From Ramazzottius varieornatus (Eukaryota; Tardigrada; Eutardigrada; Parachela; Ramazzottiidae), in contig BDGG01000001.1 of NCBI GenBank assembly GCA_001949185.1, positions 2,311,324-2,375,323 of the forward strand: a DNA stretch of 64,000 nucleotides, given 5' to 3'. Position numbers and translations under genes: made by a program. The notes under the pieces were generated by a model that was not told the origin of the DNA, did no database searches, and was given only the letters and a program-made list of their open reading frames with translations. Positions 45,792-56,511 of the stretch are shown in pieces (position 1 is the first letter of the stretch; each line of letters starts with the position of its first letter).

Positions 45792-48112
45792 ATGAAGATT
45801 GCAATTGTGTGTTTCTCTTCCGCCTTCATTCCCTTGGCTGTGGGACAGCTTTTCTTGAACGATATCAATCTTCTCAACGATGCATCGCGGAAGGGATCAC
45901 AGCGACCAAACGTTCTTATCTTCATGGCAGATGATCTGGTAAGGCACAGAGTAAAAAGTCGAAAATCTGCAATGCTGAGTGATCACTAACTTTGAATGCG
46001 AATATTTTCAGGGTCACGCTGACGTTGGGTACTCGGAAGGGAATCTTCAAACACCGACGCCGAATATCGACAAGTTGGCATGCGATGGTGTAATACTGCA
46101 TCGTCATTACAGCGCCGCCCAGGGAAGTCCCAGCAGAGCCTCGTTCTTGACCGCCAAAAACCCCTTCACTGTCGGTAAGGACTTCTGCCCAAAGTCAACC
46201 CATTGCTTCATTCATCCCTGAAATCCAGACGGCGAAGGTAAAGATTGAGCCATCAATTACTCAAATCAGCAGAGAAATTCTTACAGGTATGCAGTCAGCT
46301 AACTTTCATGCGGGCGAACCCTGGGGTCTTCCACTTGCCTACAAAATTCAACCAGAATATTTCAAAGATTTGGGATACGCAACACACGCAATCGGAAAGG
46401 TATGAAAAATGAAAACTGTAACATTAGTCGCCTATGAGGAAGGACCATAATACCGTGATGTGCAGTACAACTGTCCGCTTTGTAGTGGAACCTTGGCGAC
46501 TCGCAACGAGCCTTCTTTCCAAGTACGCTTCCTCCACCGCTTGATACGAATTTCAAATTTCTTCCGCGTTAGATCGTACGTACGGTCCATTCTAATGATA
46601 GTAGGAGGCAGAGCGTACTTGTGGTTCCAGATAATCGAGGCTTCGATACCTGGTATGGCTTCTCGGCCGACGCCATCAACTACTTCAACTACACCGCTGG
46701 ATGGATCACACCGTTCCCCGTTTCCGGAAGAGCTCTCCGAGACCAAGGGGTCGCCGTTCCTGCTAACGTTACGAACAACGTATACGCACCTGACCTCTTT
46801 ACATCGGAAGCCGAGCAGCTTATCCGCGACTCCGATTCCCGAACCCCATTCTACATGTACTTCGCCACACCCGCACCGCATACCGCGTTCGCCGACTTCC
46901 GGGCAGTCCAGCACACCATGGCGCAGTTCGAGCTCCGCCCTGCTGTTGCCGCACTTTCTTCTCAGTTCCTCGAGCGAAAAAAGCAACTTGGTAAAAAAGC
47001 AAGACTTACACTTCCAAAATATTTCAATGATAAGAATAAAAAGAGAAGTAACTCTAAACAGAACAACATATGGGAGCCCGGTATACAAAATCGAGAAGAT
47101 TGCTGTCTCGAGTGCCGCACGCGTTTCAGCCAACGACACCGGAACCGTGCGCCACTGGGGAAAATAAGCTTGTCGAGTTTTCTGGCGGAGCTCCTCTATT
47201 AGAGAATCAGCTTTTCTCACCAAAGTCGTTTCTTTCTCAGCCGTGATTCAATCACTGGACGATTCCTTCCGACGGCTCGTGGAAGCCCTAACAAACAAAG
47301 GGATTATCAATAACACGATAATAGTCTTTCTCTCTGACAATGGAGCTCCGATTCCACAAACCGCCACCCACCTTCGCGGAAGCAACCATGGCTCGAACTG
47401 GCCGCTTCGACTGGGCAAAGGTTCCTTGTTCGAAGGTGGAGTTCGCACTTTAGCTTTCCTCTGGACGCCTCTCATACCCAAACGCGGACGCATCACAAAA
47501 CAGCTCTTTTCCAACACGGACTGGCTACCCACTCTCTACGAAGCGGTCGGCGGAAGTCTCAACGATCTACTCGCCACCGACGGACAGTCACATTGGCAGT
47601 CCCTGATCCGTGGAATGGACGACGGACCTCGGACCGAAATCGCTCTGAACATCGACGGCCTGAACAACCAAGCCGGCATGATCTACCAGGACCTCGACGG
47701 GAACCTCTACAAGTACATCAGCGGGGATGTGTTCGATAACAGTTTCACGGGATGGGCCAGAACGGAAGGAACCTCGGAAGATAACCCTATGACAGTCTTC
47801 AGTGCGGCGGCTGTCAAGTGCAATTTTCCACCAGGTGTGGAAGTCAGCCCCTGTCGTCCATGGGAAAAGCCTTGTTTGTTCGACTTAACAAATGATCCAT
47901 GCGAGGTGAATTCAATCGCGGCAAGTAACCCAGTCTTGGTGAAGCTACTGGCGCAAAAGCTTAGTCTGTACAACCAGACTGCCATACCGGCAGTAGCTGG
48001 ACCTTTTGACATCCGGGCGGATCCTGAAAACTGGAATGGAATATGGACACCGTGGCTGGATCCCCTGGAAGTCATCGACTCGAATATGGTGTCGTTCACT
48101 AATCTAAACTGA
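45792..48112 (+). pseudogene. Arylsulfatase-B-like gene lacking active-site cysteine
   Basis: Arylsulfatase B removes 4-sulfate from GalNAc in glycosaminoglycans, using a formylglycine made from the Cys of CxPSR. Exons: 45792-45938 (signal peptide, then PNVLIFMADDL), 46012-46174, 46287-46399, 46486-46522, 46612-46990, 47241-48112 (to TGA), about 570 aa. Metal-binding DD, GxPSR, EPWGLPL, GYATHAIGK, NRGFDTWYGF, LSDNG and GKGSLFEGGVRT are all recognisable. The modified Cys is replaced by Gly (AAQGSPSRASFLT), and the catalytic His of GKWHLG reads Asn (GKWNLG), so this copy cannot work as a sulfatase. The tiny GKWNLG exon does not join in frame to the next exon through any GT-AG pair I can find, suggesting a one-base indel. 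It is a pseudoenzyme or a young pseudogene; the remaining 1.3 kb is clean. Confidence 0.7.
47090..47180. repeat. AGTGGCGCAC element in the sulfatase intron
   Basis: TCTCGAGTGCCGCACGCG and CCGTGCGCCACTGGGGAAA arms plus CTTGTCGAGTTT, within intron 46991-47240. Confidence 0.75.
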
Positions 48113-48502
48113 CGATTGTACAAGAATACCTTCTGTTGACATTATCATATTATTAACCAATAACTCTTTGTTATCACGTTCCTTGTTAAACTGAATTTTC
48201 AGCAAATCATATTTGGGAGGTGGTACGTGTCGGAATAACGTCGAAAGCAAGAGATAGCTTTTGTGGAGCAAAGCTTCGAACGAGATGAAAGGCGACCTCA
48301 TCCGAAATTTCCGAAATTACCAAAATTGATACTATTGAAAATACTTCCGGCTGTCGTAGTGGGGAACATCATCCGAGAGTCCCGACAGTCTTGCTGGCTT
48401 ATCCTGTACATGCGGGAACGAAAAGTCAGCCTGTAACGCATACCAGGGATAAGTATATGCTCAATCAAGTAAACCATTGAATCTTACGTAGAGGAACCTT
48501 AC

Positions 48503-49713
48503 GTAAGTTTGTCAGACTGAAATTTCGAAACACACGTCTCCACCGGAGACCATTCGGCTTGTTGTACGGAGTCCGGAACGTCCCCGCCGATGTAGCAATC
48601 GAAGTTGCTTATTAGGCTGTCGGTAAGTAATGCGTTATGATCCATAATTTGAACCCGCAATGTAGCTTTCTAAAACATGAAAGAACGGCTCCCAGTTTGT
48701 CCGTACGATGGACGAACAATACGAAACCTACTTACAATTAAAGTTTGACCACAGAGATCCGCGCTGACCACCGTACTGATACTTGGGTTGTTAGTTCCAT
48801 CCACGGCGAAAACTTTAGGCATGGACTCCACGGCGAGCGTACCGGGAAACGGACTTGTCGGCTTGATCCTGCAAGTGGAAGAGACGGTGTAGGCTCCACA
48901 GCAAATAGAACATTAACCAAGCTAGAACCAGGGAGGAATATGCATATGAGTCTGTTTGGAGAATGGAGATCGAAAAAACAAAGACTGGATGTAGGGGACT
49001 CCGCCAGTGTTTTGGTATGGCATGCGGGAAGGTGTAAGTACTACGGCAATGAATTTGGCCCTCGATCAACAAATCACTCAAGGGATTCCAGTGGTTGTGG
49101 TTGGATTCCGTCACTGCGGAAATGGCCAGTTTTGGTGAGCCGCACTTGACAAAGCGTTCGTCTGAAGTATGACTTCAAAAATCAAAATTAATGAATTGTT
49201 GTCATTTCTGTGCTCCGAGATTTAGAACTTCCGGTGAGCGCAGGCTGCTCAGCTCCCTGAATTACAATGGCCAAAACCAGAAGCAGCAAAAGCCTCCGCG
49301 TTTTCTTTATGTTTTTAAGCTTACAGATCTACATATGCATAGACGATGGGATCACATTTCCCGCCGATATCACATGGGCTTCCATTAGACTGGACACCGC
49401 TCGGATTTTTCAGCTCGCGAATCTCGGCCTCCACGCGAAAGAAGTTGGGCAGGTTTGATGACTTTGGTACGCATATCTCGGAGCTTCCTGCCGTGTCCGG
49501 TGCGAAACCAAGAAGATCCTTGAGGACACTCCACAAGCCAGCATCTGCCAGTCCACAAACCTGTGTTCATGCGAGGACTCAACTTCGGAAAATAAAGTAA
49601 GTCATCTTTCACGCCCAGCAGTCCCGCTGTTGGACTGGTTCTGTTGTTCCCTTAGAAAAAAGTCTTACCAACAGTGTTACGAAGCAGAGAGTCGGGAAAA
49701 GACTGGATGCCAT
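48503..49713 (-). CDS. Secreted cysteine-containing protein, 3' end not resolved
   Basis: Exon 49713-49669 encodes the start of a signal peptide (MASSLFPTLCFVTLL) and joins in phase 0 to exon 49560-49325, which completes it (VCGLADA) and continues LWSVLKDLLGF, then VEAEIRELKNPSGVQSNG, SPCDIGGKCDPIVYAYVDL. Later exons 48868-48736 (TLAVESMPKVFAVDGTNN, VVSADLCG) and 48669-48503 (TLRVQIMDHNALLTDSLI, CYIGGDVPDS, VETCVSKFQ) join each other in frame. The exon linking the two halves (around 48.9-49.25 kb) and the 3' end are not clear. The GSPCDxGGKCDP pattern and following beta-rich segment vaguely recall the MNNL region of Notch ligands, but this is weak. I would call it a secreted protein of unknown role. 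Confidence 0.45.
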
Positions 49714-50129
49714 GGCTATTGAACCGTGGAAAGTCGCCCGAAGCTGTCGCACAAGGAGCCGGAAGTGGAAAACCCCAAAGGACTCAAGGAGTGATCGCGT
49801 GTACAGAGGTTTGGAAGAACCAGCCACGCTACGCGCTTGGGGTAACTGTGAAACCAGAAGGAACTCTAGGTAGAGAAAACGTTTAGTCCTACGAAACGTT
49901 TCTCTTGCGAATTTTTGGTTGTACACTGAGACAGTACCTACAGGCTACGCCGCTACAGCAGTTACAGAGGCATGAAACTTGGCGATCAGAAGGCTTCAAA
50001 TTCAGTCCGGTATGTTGGCGGTATATAACCAATGTTTACACGCAGGTAAAACAGCAGGGGTCTGCATAATTTTAATAATCCGCTCTCTGGTCGCAGGCAG
50101 AGAGTCTTGGTGTTGTGGCTATGAGCTGG

Positions 50130-50250
50130 CTGGTAGGGAGTTACCCGCATATTGAAACTGTACGAGATCCGGTAAGCGGAGTTCGTCACAACCAGCGGTG
50201 CCCAGTTTTTCATTCCGTCGTACGCAGAAACCTTTCTCGCTACGAGTAGA
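50130..50250 (-). CDS. Possible exon of an unresolved gene
   Basis: A minus-strand stretch (AYDGMKNWAPLVVTNSAYRI, then SYSFNMR) bounded by a tttctactcgtag-type acceptor and a GTAACT donor. It reads like protein but has no recognised family and no clear partner exons in 49.95-50.65 kb. Confidence 0.25.
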
Positions 50251-50903
50251 AATAATATAGAAACAACAAACGTGTCAGACAGAGGCAACTCGTTATAGAA
50301 AGCGAGGTCCCACGCATGGTTCTCTGATACTATAGGTGGCGCACGTGTACTCTGGTTGAGAAGTTCCAAAGAGGCTGGGTAGGACCACAATTCTTTTGCT
50401 TCGAAGATGGGTGTCTTTTTTCTCCAAGAATTACCTGGACTCTAGCGGCAGGATATTAGAGTGCCCTAGCGACATGTGGGATAGAAGATCGAGCCCATAC
50501 GGGATGACGTGCTTCTGCGCTGTGCACGGATCACCGCCGGTCCGAAGAATGTCTGTACTATAGCTGGGAGACCTTTTTTGCTCCTCATCCACGTATTTTC
50601 TGTTTCTTAGTTTGAAGTAATTACTCTCGCCTGCAGCAGAACTTCTCATCCAACATGGGCACTTCTCTCGGAAGCTAGCAGTTTCAATGTGGACACTGGG
50701 CTGTTTTACTGATTAAATGGAGTCCAAAGACTTAGTGGCCCATGAATGGACCTCACAGTTGGCGGCGGAAGTACTCTGCGCAGCCACTTCAAATCTCACT
50801 GCTGTTGTCCGAAGAATCATAAGCGCGGAGTTCATTGTCAAAGGAACGCTAGTTCTGGGCTCCAAACGTCTTTCATGGCTGGCAGGGTAATCAATTTTTT
50901 TTC

Positions 50904-50990
50904 GAGTCACTGGTGCCCGGCGAACAACCAGCCAGTGACACCGAAAAGGTGCGCCCACTTGGGAAAGAATCTTTCCAAGTTTGTTTGCCG
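50904..50990. repeat. AGTGGCGCAC-family element upstream of the RING gene
   Basis: GTGACACCGAAAAGGTGCGCCCACTTGGGAAAG followed by CAAGTTTGTTTGCCG; the left arm is degraded (TCGAGTCACTGGTGCC). A single arm (GGTGGCGCACGTG) also occurs at 50336-50348. Confidence 0.6.
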
Positions 50991-51192
50991 AGCTGCCAAA
51001 CAGACTTTTGATGCTTTTTTGATACTTTGCTTTTTGATACTAAAATCCTGTTTTAGGCGGATAATAGCGCGAGCTTGCCGCTTTTTCGGTTACCGCGCTA
51101 TCGGGACCATTGAACAGCAGATTCACTCGTCATCGTCTCTCTTCTCGAAAGCTTCATCTCACCGTTTTCGGTGTATTGCGCCTCTGTACTTC

Positions 51193-51540
51193 ATGGAGGA
51201 CCATGTGGCTGGTGGTGTGAAGTTACTCGAAGAGAAAGAACTATGTAGTGTGTGTCTAGAGTTGTTCGAGTCGTGGGATCGATGCTTTCTGGCTCCGTGC
51301 CGGCATATCTTTCATATGCAGTGTATACTCAAATGGATACATATTAGTCTAGAGTTTTCTTGTCCGAGTTGCCGACAAGACATGTATTCGCCTGATCGGA
51401 AGACTTATTATGCTAGGAAGACTTTCTTCTTTTTAATGGATGTCTGTGATTTTAGTTTCGACTCGGACTTGGCTCATTTGAGCAGAATGCTAGCCAAACG
51501 AAAATCGCGCAAAACAGTGGCACTTATAAAAGGATATTGA
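51193..51540 (+). CDS. Small RING-H2 finger protein
   Basis: 115 aa from ATG 51193 (MEDHVAGGVKLLEEKELC) to TGA at 51538-51540. A C3H2C3 RING: CSVC, then APCRHIFHMQC (C-x-H-x2-H-x2-C), then CPSC, at residues about 18-63, with the usual Trp between the H2C and last CxxC. RING-H2 proteins usually act as E3 ubiquitin ligases by binding an E2. The C-terminal part is basic (KRKSRKTVALIK) and has no membrane helix. The frame is open further upstream, so an earlier start is possible, but the chosen Met gives a compact protein. A polyadenylation signal for this strand lies at 51959. Confidence 0.65.
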   Translation: MEDHVAGGVKLLEEKELCSVCLELFESWDRCFLAPCRHIFHMQCILKWIHISLEFSCPSCRQDMYSPDRKTYYARKTFFFLMDVCDFSFDSDLAHLSRMLAKRKSRKTVALIKGY

Positions 51541-51878
51541 CAGGTTGTGGAAAGCTTTGTGCGAAGGATGAATCTGACGTGGGTCTTTCTACTTCCGGGT
51601 CGAAAAGAGAGGAAATTGTAGTTTCTATACCAAGCTCTTCGCTTGGCGCAGGGGTACTTGTATTAATACTTCCTATTGGGACTGTTGCGACAGAAGTGGT
51701 AAAGCCGGTTCCTGAAGGAGAAGTCCCGTTTATTGTTTCAGCAGCTTCCTCAGGAACAGTGAAGTCAGATGCGATGCTTCGGCGTAGCAGTAGCACGTTC
51801 CACCATTCCTTCAGAAATTCCCTACAACGACGAACTCTGTTCAACCTTTTTACTTGTCTGGTTCATGAGCTAACATAA
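51537..51878 (+). CDS. Open frame after the RING gene, possible 3' exon
   Basis: A 113-codon frame with a hydrophobic stretch (LGAGVLVLILPIGTVATEVV), Ser-rich parts and a basic tail (SFRNSLQRRTLF). It begins at the RING stop, right after TATTGACAG, which could act as a splice acceptor. It may be a 3' exon of an alternative RING transcript. The antisense frame (51524-51844) is also open, so strand is uncertain; the AATAAA at 51959 favours plus. Confidence 0.25.
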   Translation: MTGCGKLCAKDESDVGLSTSGSKREEIVVSIPSSSLGAGVLVLILPIGTVATEVVKPVPEGEVPFIVSAASSGTVKSDAMLRRSSSTFHHSFRNSLQRRTLFNLFTCLVHELT

Positions 51879-51958
51879 AGCGTAGATCGAGGTCATCAGT
51901 ACAAAACGGGTAGCAAGAAACTCTGCTACAACATAGAACGGATAAAGTGATTTTACAA

Positions 51959-51964
51959 AATAAA
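51959..51964 (+). promoter_or_regulatory. Polyadenylation signal AATAAA
   Basis: AATAAA about 80 bp after the last plus-strand frame of the RING locus and just before the convergent gene's stop. Confidence 0.5.
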
Positions 51965-51997
51965 GCACAGCTTTGTTCCAAACGGTACGTTCCGCAT

Positions 51998-52897
51998 TTA
52001 CAGGAAACCCACAAAAATGGTGCCGAGTATTATTGGTGCAGCGACTGACCAGGTACTGCCGAAGATAATTCTTCCCGTGGACATCATGCTCCCCAGAGAA
52101 ACCAAGCCGGATACGAGATCGTTGATTCCCTCCTTAGCTTCCGCCTCCGTCCCACCGCTGTAAGGATTGTTGCGTTCCCCGTTCTCCCTTCCACCGGCGT
52201 ATGGATTGTTGGCTTTCTGTTCACCTCCGTAAGTGTTACTCTCCCTATTGTTTTCCCGTCCATAACTGTTTTCTTTGTTCGACCCATAGGTGCCTTTCCC
52301 ACGCTCTCCGGACATTCCCGACTCACCCGAACCATAAGCTGCAACTGGTTTGGCGTTACTGTAAGTATTCCTTGCTCCTTCCATGGTGCTTCCGCCATAG
52401 TTCCCTGCACTACCTTCCTGTCCAGGTCGAGCGTTTTCATTCATACCATAATTTCCGCTCATACTGGCACTCTCTTGGTTATAGCCGCCATTGATGCGGA
52501 CTGTCGCGACTGGATAAGGACTAGCCATGGCTTCACCTTTTCCCGTTCCCATGTAGTTCATCGAGCCGGAAGTCATCTCGCCGGTATTCCGCATGGTCCC
52601 ACCCATGTAGTTCTGGTTGCCGCCACCTTCGCCTACTCCGTTGGGCGAGGGGACAGACACTGCCATGGGGTACACAGGGATGACAGACTGTCCTTCAGCC
52701 GATCTGCCGTGAAGACCACTTCCGGTTCCGCTGAATAACGAAGCGAAGCCGTGCTGGCGACCCGTTCCCGATGACCACATACCGGTGGAGCTTCCTCCTC
52801 CATGGTTCACTACACCGTCGGCGTGGATTAAGAAAAGGTGTGAAAAGAATATTACTGCCCAACTGCATAACGCAGCTGGATCGCGATTGCTTCTCAT
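51998..52897 (-). CDS. Secreted Gly/Ser/Asn-rich protein, probably GPI-anchored
   Basis: A single 299-codon exon. Residues about 10-27 form a signal peptide (LCSWAVIFFSHLFLIHADG). The body is low-complexity and hydrophilic, with loose internal repeats: NYMGGTMRNTGEMTSGSMNY, and NNPYAGGRENGERNNPYSGG, plus YGGS/YGSG units. The last about 20 residues are hydrophobic (WSVAAPIILGTIFVGFL) and preceded by small residues (FGST), as expected for a GPI-attachment signal. Such proteins are often extracellular matrix or cuticle components in ecdysozoans; that role is inference. I recognise no named family. It converges on the RING locus. Confidence 0.65.
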   Translation of the reverse strand: MRSNRDPAALCSWAVIFFSHLFLIHADGVVNHGGGSSTGMWSSGTGRQHGFASLFSGTGSGLHGRSAEGQSVIPVYPMAVSVPSPNGVGEGGGNQNYMGGTMRNTGEMTSGSMNYMGTGKGEAMASPYPVATVRINGGYNQESASMSGNYGMNENARPGQEGSAGNYGGSTMEGARNTYSNAKPVAAYGSGESGMSGERGKGTYGSNKENSYGRENNRESNTYGGEQKANNPYAGGRENGERNNPYSGGTEAEAKEGINDLVSGLVSLGSMMSTGRIIFGSTWSVAAPIILGTIFVGFL

Positions 52898-54734
52898 TCT
52901 ACCTTCATGCGTGACAAAAACACGTTGCGGTGGAAAACGTGACTGTAGGTTTTATATTTTAGGGCTACATCCGTGTGAAGATACGGCTCTGTGGCTGTCC
53001 ATTAGCGGAGGACCTGCAGATGGTTCGCCGTGAAGTTGACTGTGAGATGACAAGCTATACGTATGTTTATTGTTCATCTTGGTCTTTTGTCCCATGACGA
53101 GACTGAAAAGGCACAGACTTTGCACAACGGGTCGCGACTGGATAGAGCTAGCGGTTTGTTCATCACGACTGTGAAATAATTAGACAAACCATTTTTGCAC
53201 CATCTCGCATTGTTATGCTTGTTGTGACGAGCTCGATGGTCACTGTCTCATACGACTGACTTGTTCGTTGTGGTCAGTTACAACAACATGGGAAAACCTA
53301 TTGTTTGATACTCATAGTTCAGTAATGTTATATACAATCCATTCCAGCCAAGTTGTCGTCGCTTAATCAAAATTCGCTTCTTCTGACCAAATGATGTTTC
53401 CGCCTCTGCCAAACGTTTTATCATTAATTCAGCTCTCTGGAACCGTTCGAGAACAAGGAAGGCCGAGTTGCTATTGTGGAGCAGAAGACAGATGGGGAAA
53501 GTTCGACATCTGTTTTCCTGCCCGACGCAAAAGCATGCGCGCAAGTTGATCGGAGGCGGCACTTCAATTTTCATATTTTAATTTCACATTTTGCGTCGTT
53601 TCAGACTCTCCGACCAGAAACTTTCTTTCAAAACACTGTGAAAATAGTCTTCTTCCAAAGTGCGTTTATGAAACATCGTTTGTTTTAACGGAGTGAGAAC
53701 TCGGGAGTTTTATTTTACGGCTACAAGCAGAGGGAGTGGTCGTGCCAAAACGACCTAGTTTCAAGATAAGTTTCCAAAGCGGTCTTCTGCCTGAATTCTT
53801 TTAAACCAATTGCATCATAGAGAGTACAAGTGGAAGTGTCGAAAACGAGTTGGCAGGGGACATGAAGTATAGATCTAAATTTTGAACGGGTAATGAGAAT
53901 TCGCGAGGAACAACTTGGCTGGAGCAGGCTGTAGTAAGGACCGTAGGGTGGCTTGTTAAAACATTATAGCATGCATCAGATTTCTTTCATACCTTTTAGT
54001 GAGTTTTTACTACTTTTTACTGGTACGTTTATTACACTACGAGCGTAGTCTGGGACGTAGGGCAAATGAAATGGAACCAGATTCATGTCTGAAGTGGCGC
54101 ACGTTCTCGTTGCTATGAGCTCGAAGTGTGCCTCACTTTAGAAAACAATCTGGTTCAGCTCATTTGCCCACGTCCCGTATGTTGAGCCATAACAAAATGT
54201 TCAGATTGGAAGCGAAACATGGTGGATTAACGATATTAAAAACTAAATAATACCATCGTACTGGGAAATTAACAAATTTCATTCTTCTGCTCTGTGGGTT
54301 GATAGACAGAACCGGCACTAGTTTCTCAATACCGTATCTGCAATCTGTGCACCGCGGACGGAAAGGCCCACGCAAAGCAGCGCAATTACCGGCTTCTCTT
54401 CATCGATACGAAATTATCCGCAGTGACTTCTTCGACTGTTCGGCCTACTGCGCATGCCGGCCGCAAAGCCAGGCACCATGTGTACGCAATCTAGTGATAT
54501 TCAAAACATCGTAAAGTGTCAGTAAAGTAATTGGTCTCGCAACGCAATGGTCAGTGGCTCGCTTATGACACACTTTCCGGTGCCGCGGACGAGAAAATAT
54601 CGAGGTGTTGACTGATGCATGACCGAGTTGAACCCGGTGACAGTGTGTTAATCACCCCGGAGTACCATGCCACGATGTTCTTTGACGCTAATGAGTCTAT
54701 ATGGCCATGAATATTACAAGCCGAATAATTCGGA
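52898..54734. other. Intergenic stretch with one repeat copy
   Basis: No convincing coding segment. It holds the long-arm palindromic repeat at 54051-54178 and the promoter of the CBM14 gene at its right end. Confidence 0.4.
54051..54178. repeat. AGTGGCGCAC element, longest-arm copy, intergenic
   Basis: Outer arms GGGACGTAGGGCAAATGA and TCATTTGCCCACGTCCC, then AACCAGATT...CTGAAGTGGCGCACG against GTGTGCCTCAC...AATCTGGTT. Arms of about 55 bp make this the best copy for defining the whole element, together with the one at 19.5 kb. Confidence 0.85.
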
Positions 54735-54740
54735 TATAAA
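54735..54740 (+). promoter_or_regulatory. TATA box of the CBM14 gene
   Basis: GGATATAAAAGATG lies 97 bp before the ATG at 54832, the right distance for a TATA box plus a short 5' leader. Confidence 0.6.
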
Positions 54741-54831
54741 AGATGCAATCCTATTTCGGTATAACAAACATCGCCTCTCACATCGTTTTCTCATCTCCCT
54801 AGTAAAACTTCGGAATCTGTCTTCAACAACC

Positions 54832-55611
54832 ATGAAGTGCCTCATCGTCTTCTCCGCTTTCGTCGCTTCGGCGTTGGCCGCTAATGGCGACCAGCAGCCA
54901 AAAGTTTGGGACGCTTTGAATGTACTCCGAGGGAAAGATGCCCTGTTTGCTGATCAGATCCAAGAGCTCCTAATGAACGTCGTCCCAGGTGAAGCCCTTT
55001 GTCTCGTCTTAAAAATTTGCTACAACCAAAAAAAAATGAGTTGTCTGTATTTAGGTCAGGACTTCCCTCTCCTGTCCGAAGTCCCCGATACCGCAGTCGA
55101 CTGTAGTCGATTCAAGCAGCCAGGTTTCTACGCTGATACCGAACAAGGAAGATGCCAAGTTTTCCATCGATGTGACATTAATGGGCACTTGACTGGATAC
55201 TTGTGCCCCAACATGACTGTAAGATACTACTTCCGGGTTAAAGTTTCAGGAAGCAACTATTAGCATGCATGGGCCTTTTTGCAGCTCTTCAACCAAATCA
55301 CTCTGGTCTGCGACTGGTTCTACAACGTTGACTGCAGCCAAGCTCGCCAGTTCTACGACTACTCCAACAGCCGTCTGTACCAAGAGGGAGTTGCTCTTCT
55401 GGATGACCAAAACGACTTCGAAGTCCGCGCACGAGTCGTTGAGCAAACCGGCGCTTCCAGCTCTCGTCGTCTATCGGGCTCTCGATCGTCCTCTTCATCC
55501 TCTCAAGAGTCCCAATCCAGCTCCTCGCAAGTCAGGCGCCGAAAGTCTCGCAAGTCCAAGAGCAGCCGAACCAGCAGCAGCAGCCAGTCTGTCAGCCAGG
55601 AATTCGCATGA
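54832..55611 (+). CDS. Secreted CBM14 (peritrophin-A type) chitin-binding protein with Ser-rich tail
   Basis: Exons 54832-54988, 55055-55218 and 55285-55611 join in frame to 215 aa. Residues 1-16 are a signal peptide (MKCLIVFSAFVASALA). One CBM14 domain follows with its six cysteines in order: VDCSRF, GRCQVFHRC, YLCPNMT, LVCDWFYNVDC, with the family's aromatic residues (FHRC, CDWFYNVDC). The domain is split by the second intron, just before its fifth cysteine. After it comes a YYSNSRLY-type motif typical of arthropod chitin-binding proteins (FYDYSNSRLYQEG). The C-terminus is a Ser/Arg-rich tail (SSRRLSGSRSSSSSSQES, RRRKSRKSKSSRTSSSSQ). It probably binds chitin in cuticle or gut lining. A TATA box and AATAAA (55761) bracket it. 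Confidence 0.88.
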
Positions 55612-55760
55612 GAAAGAAGCCTAGTTTCTGCAGCCTCCTCATTGTTGCTTAGACGCTTCTCAGTTTTTAGCTTGTTTCTCATTCAACCTCATCAGTCTTC
55701 TCATGTGTTCTCGGCCGGCTGACTGCACACATTCCTATGATTTGCTCAAACCGTTTTTGC

Positions 55761-55766
55761 AATAAA
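55761..55766 (+). promoter_or_regulatory. Polyadenylation signal AATAAA of the CBM14 gene
   Basis: GCAATAAACTGG, 150 bp after the CBM14 stop and only 36 bp before the ATG of the next gene. Confidence 0.65.
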
Positions 55767-55801
55767 CTGGCCGGTACGGTGAAGCTCAGCTCTTGTGATT
55801 G

Positions 55802-56511
55802 ATGGAGAAGCCGGCGGAAAGAGCCAGCAGTGCCGAGAGTCCGTCATCTGGTTCCACCTTGAGCCGCTCTCAAAAGCAGCATAGTAAACTGATTATCCTC
55901 GATGGGCCATCACCAACCGAACTCAAGTTTCAGAAGGATAAAGATTTGTACAAGAAACAACGAACTGATCTAGAACGTCGACGGAATGACTTCCGGGTAT
56001 ATCTGGAACAATCTGGGGTAATGGACAAGTTGAACAAAGGTGTTTCGTGAGCAACTACGTCGAAGTTCCTTCATGAAAGGATTCGTCATGAAATTTGTTG
56101 TAGCTTTGCTTAGGATATTCGAAGAGCCCACACTGCCGAAGAATCCGATAGAAGCCTTCAAGAAGTTGATCATGCCTGAAGGTTACGATCCGGAGACGGA
56201 AGAGCTCGAAAGATTGAGTCGAGAGATCAAAGAGTTACAGACGGATATTGCTGGAATAACTGAGGAAAACAAAAAACTTCGAGCAACGGTAAGATCACAT
56301 GCAGAAATCTTTGCTTCAAGAATCACCAGCCTGAACTCCACTTCATTCGTAGCTGGGAATGGCGGTGGAAGTTGTACCTCTTCCTTCGACCAACACCGTA
56401 ACTCCGTCTGAGCCACTCGCTCCTACCGGCAACAAAGACAAAGCTCTGCCAGCCAGTAAAGACAGTCCACATAAGAGCGCTAACGCAACCAGCGCGAAGA
56501 AGAAGAAATGA
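55802..56511 (+). CDS. MYCBP: MYCBP (AMY-1) like protein
   Basis: Small coiled-coil protein that binds c-Myc and AKAPs in vertebrates and is linked to ciliary complexes. Exons 55802-56039, 56104-56288 and 56353-56511 (introns of 64 bp) join in frame to 193 aa. The MYCBP core spans residues about 58-141: RRNDFRVYLEQSGVMDKLNK, ALLRIFEEPTLPKNPIEAFK, then PETEELERLSREIKELQ and EENKKLRATV. It aligns with the R-x-Y-L-x-x-S-G-V-x-x-x-L-x-x-x-L...L-Y-E-E-P pattern of the family. Compared with the approximately 103-aa vertebrate protein it has an extra Ser-rich N-terminus and a Pro/Lys-rich C-terminal tail (AKKKK). The ATG lies 36 bp after the upstream gene's polyadenylation signal. It converges on the minus-strand p62-like gene. 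Confidence 0.85.

Noticed and set aside
46432-47223. 263-codon minus-strand and 235-codon plus-strand frames
   Set aside because: Both overlap the sulfatase exon in other frames; only the sulfatase frame matches a protein family.
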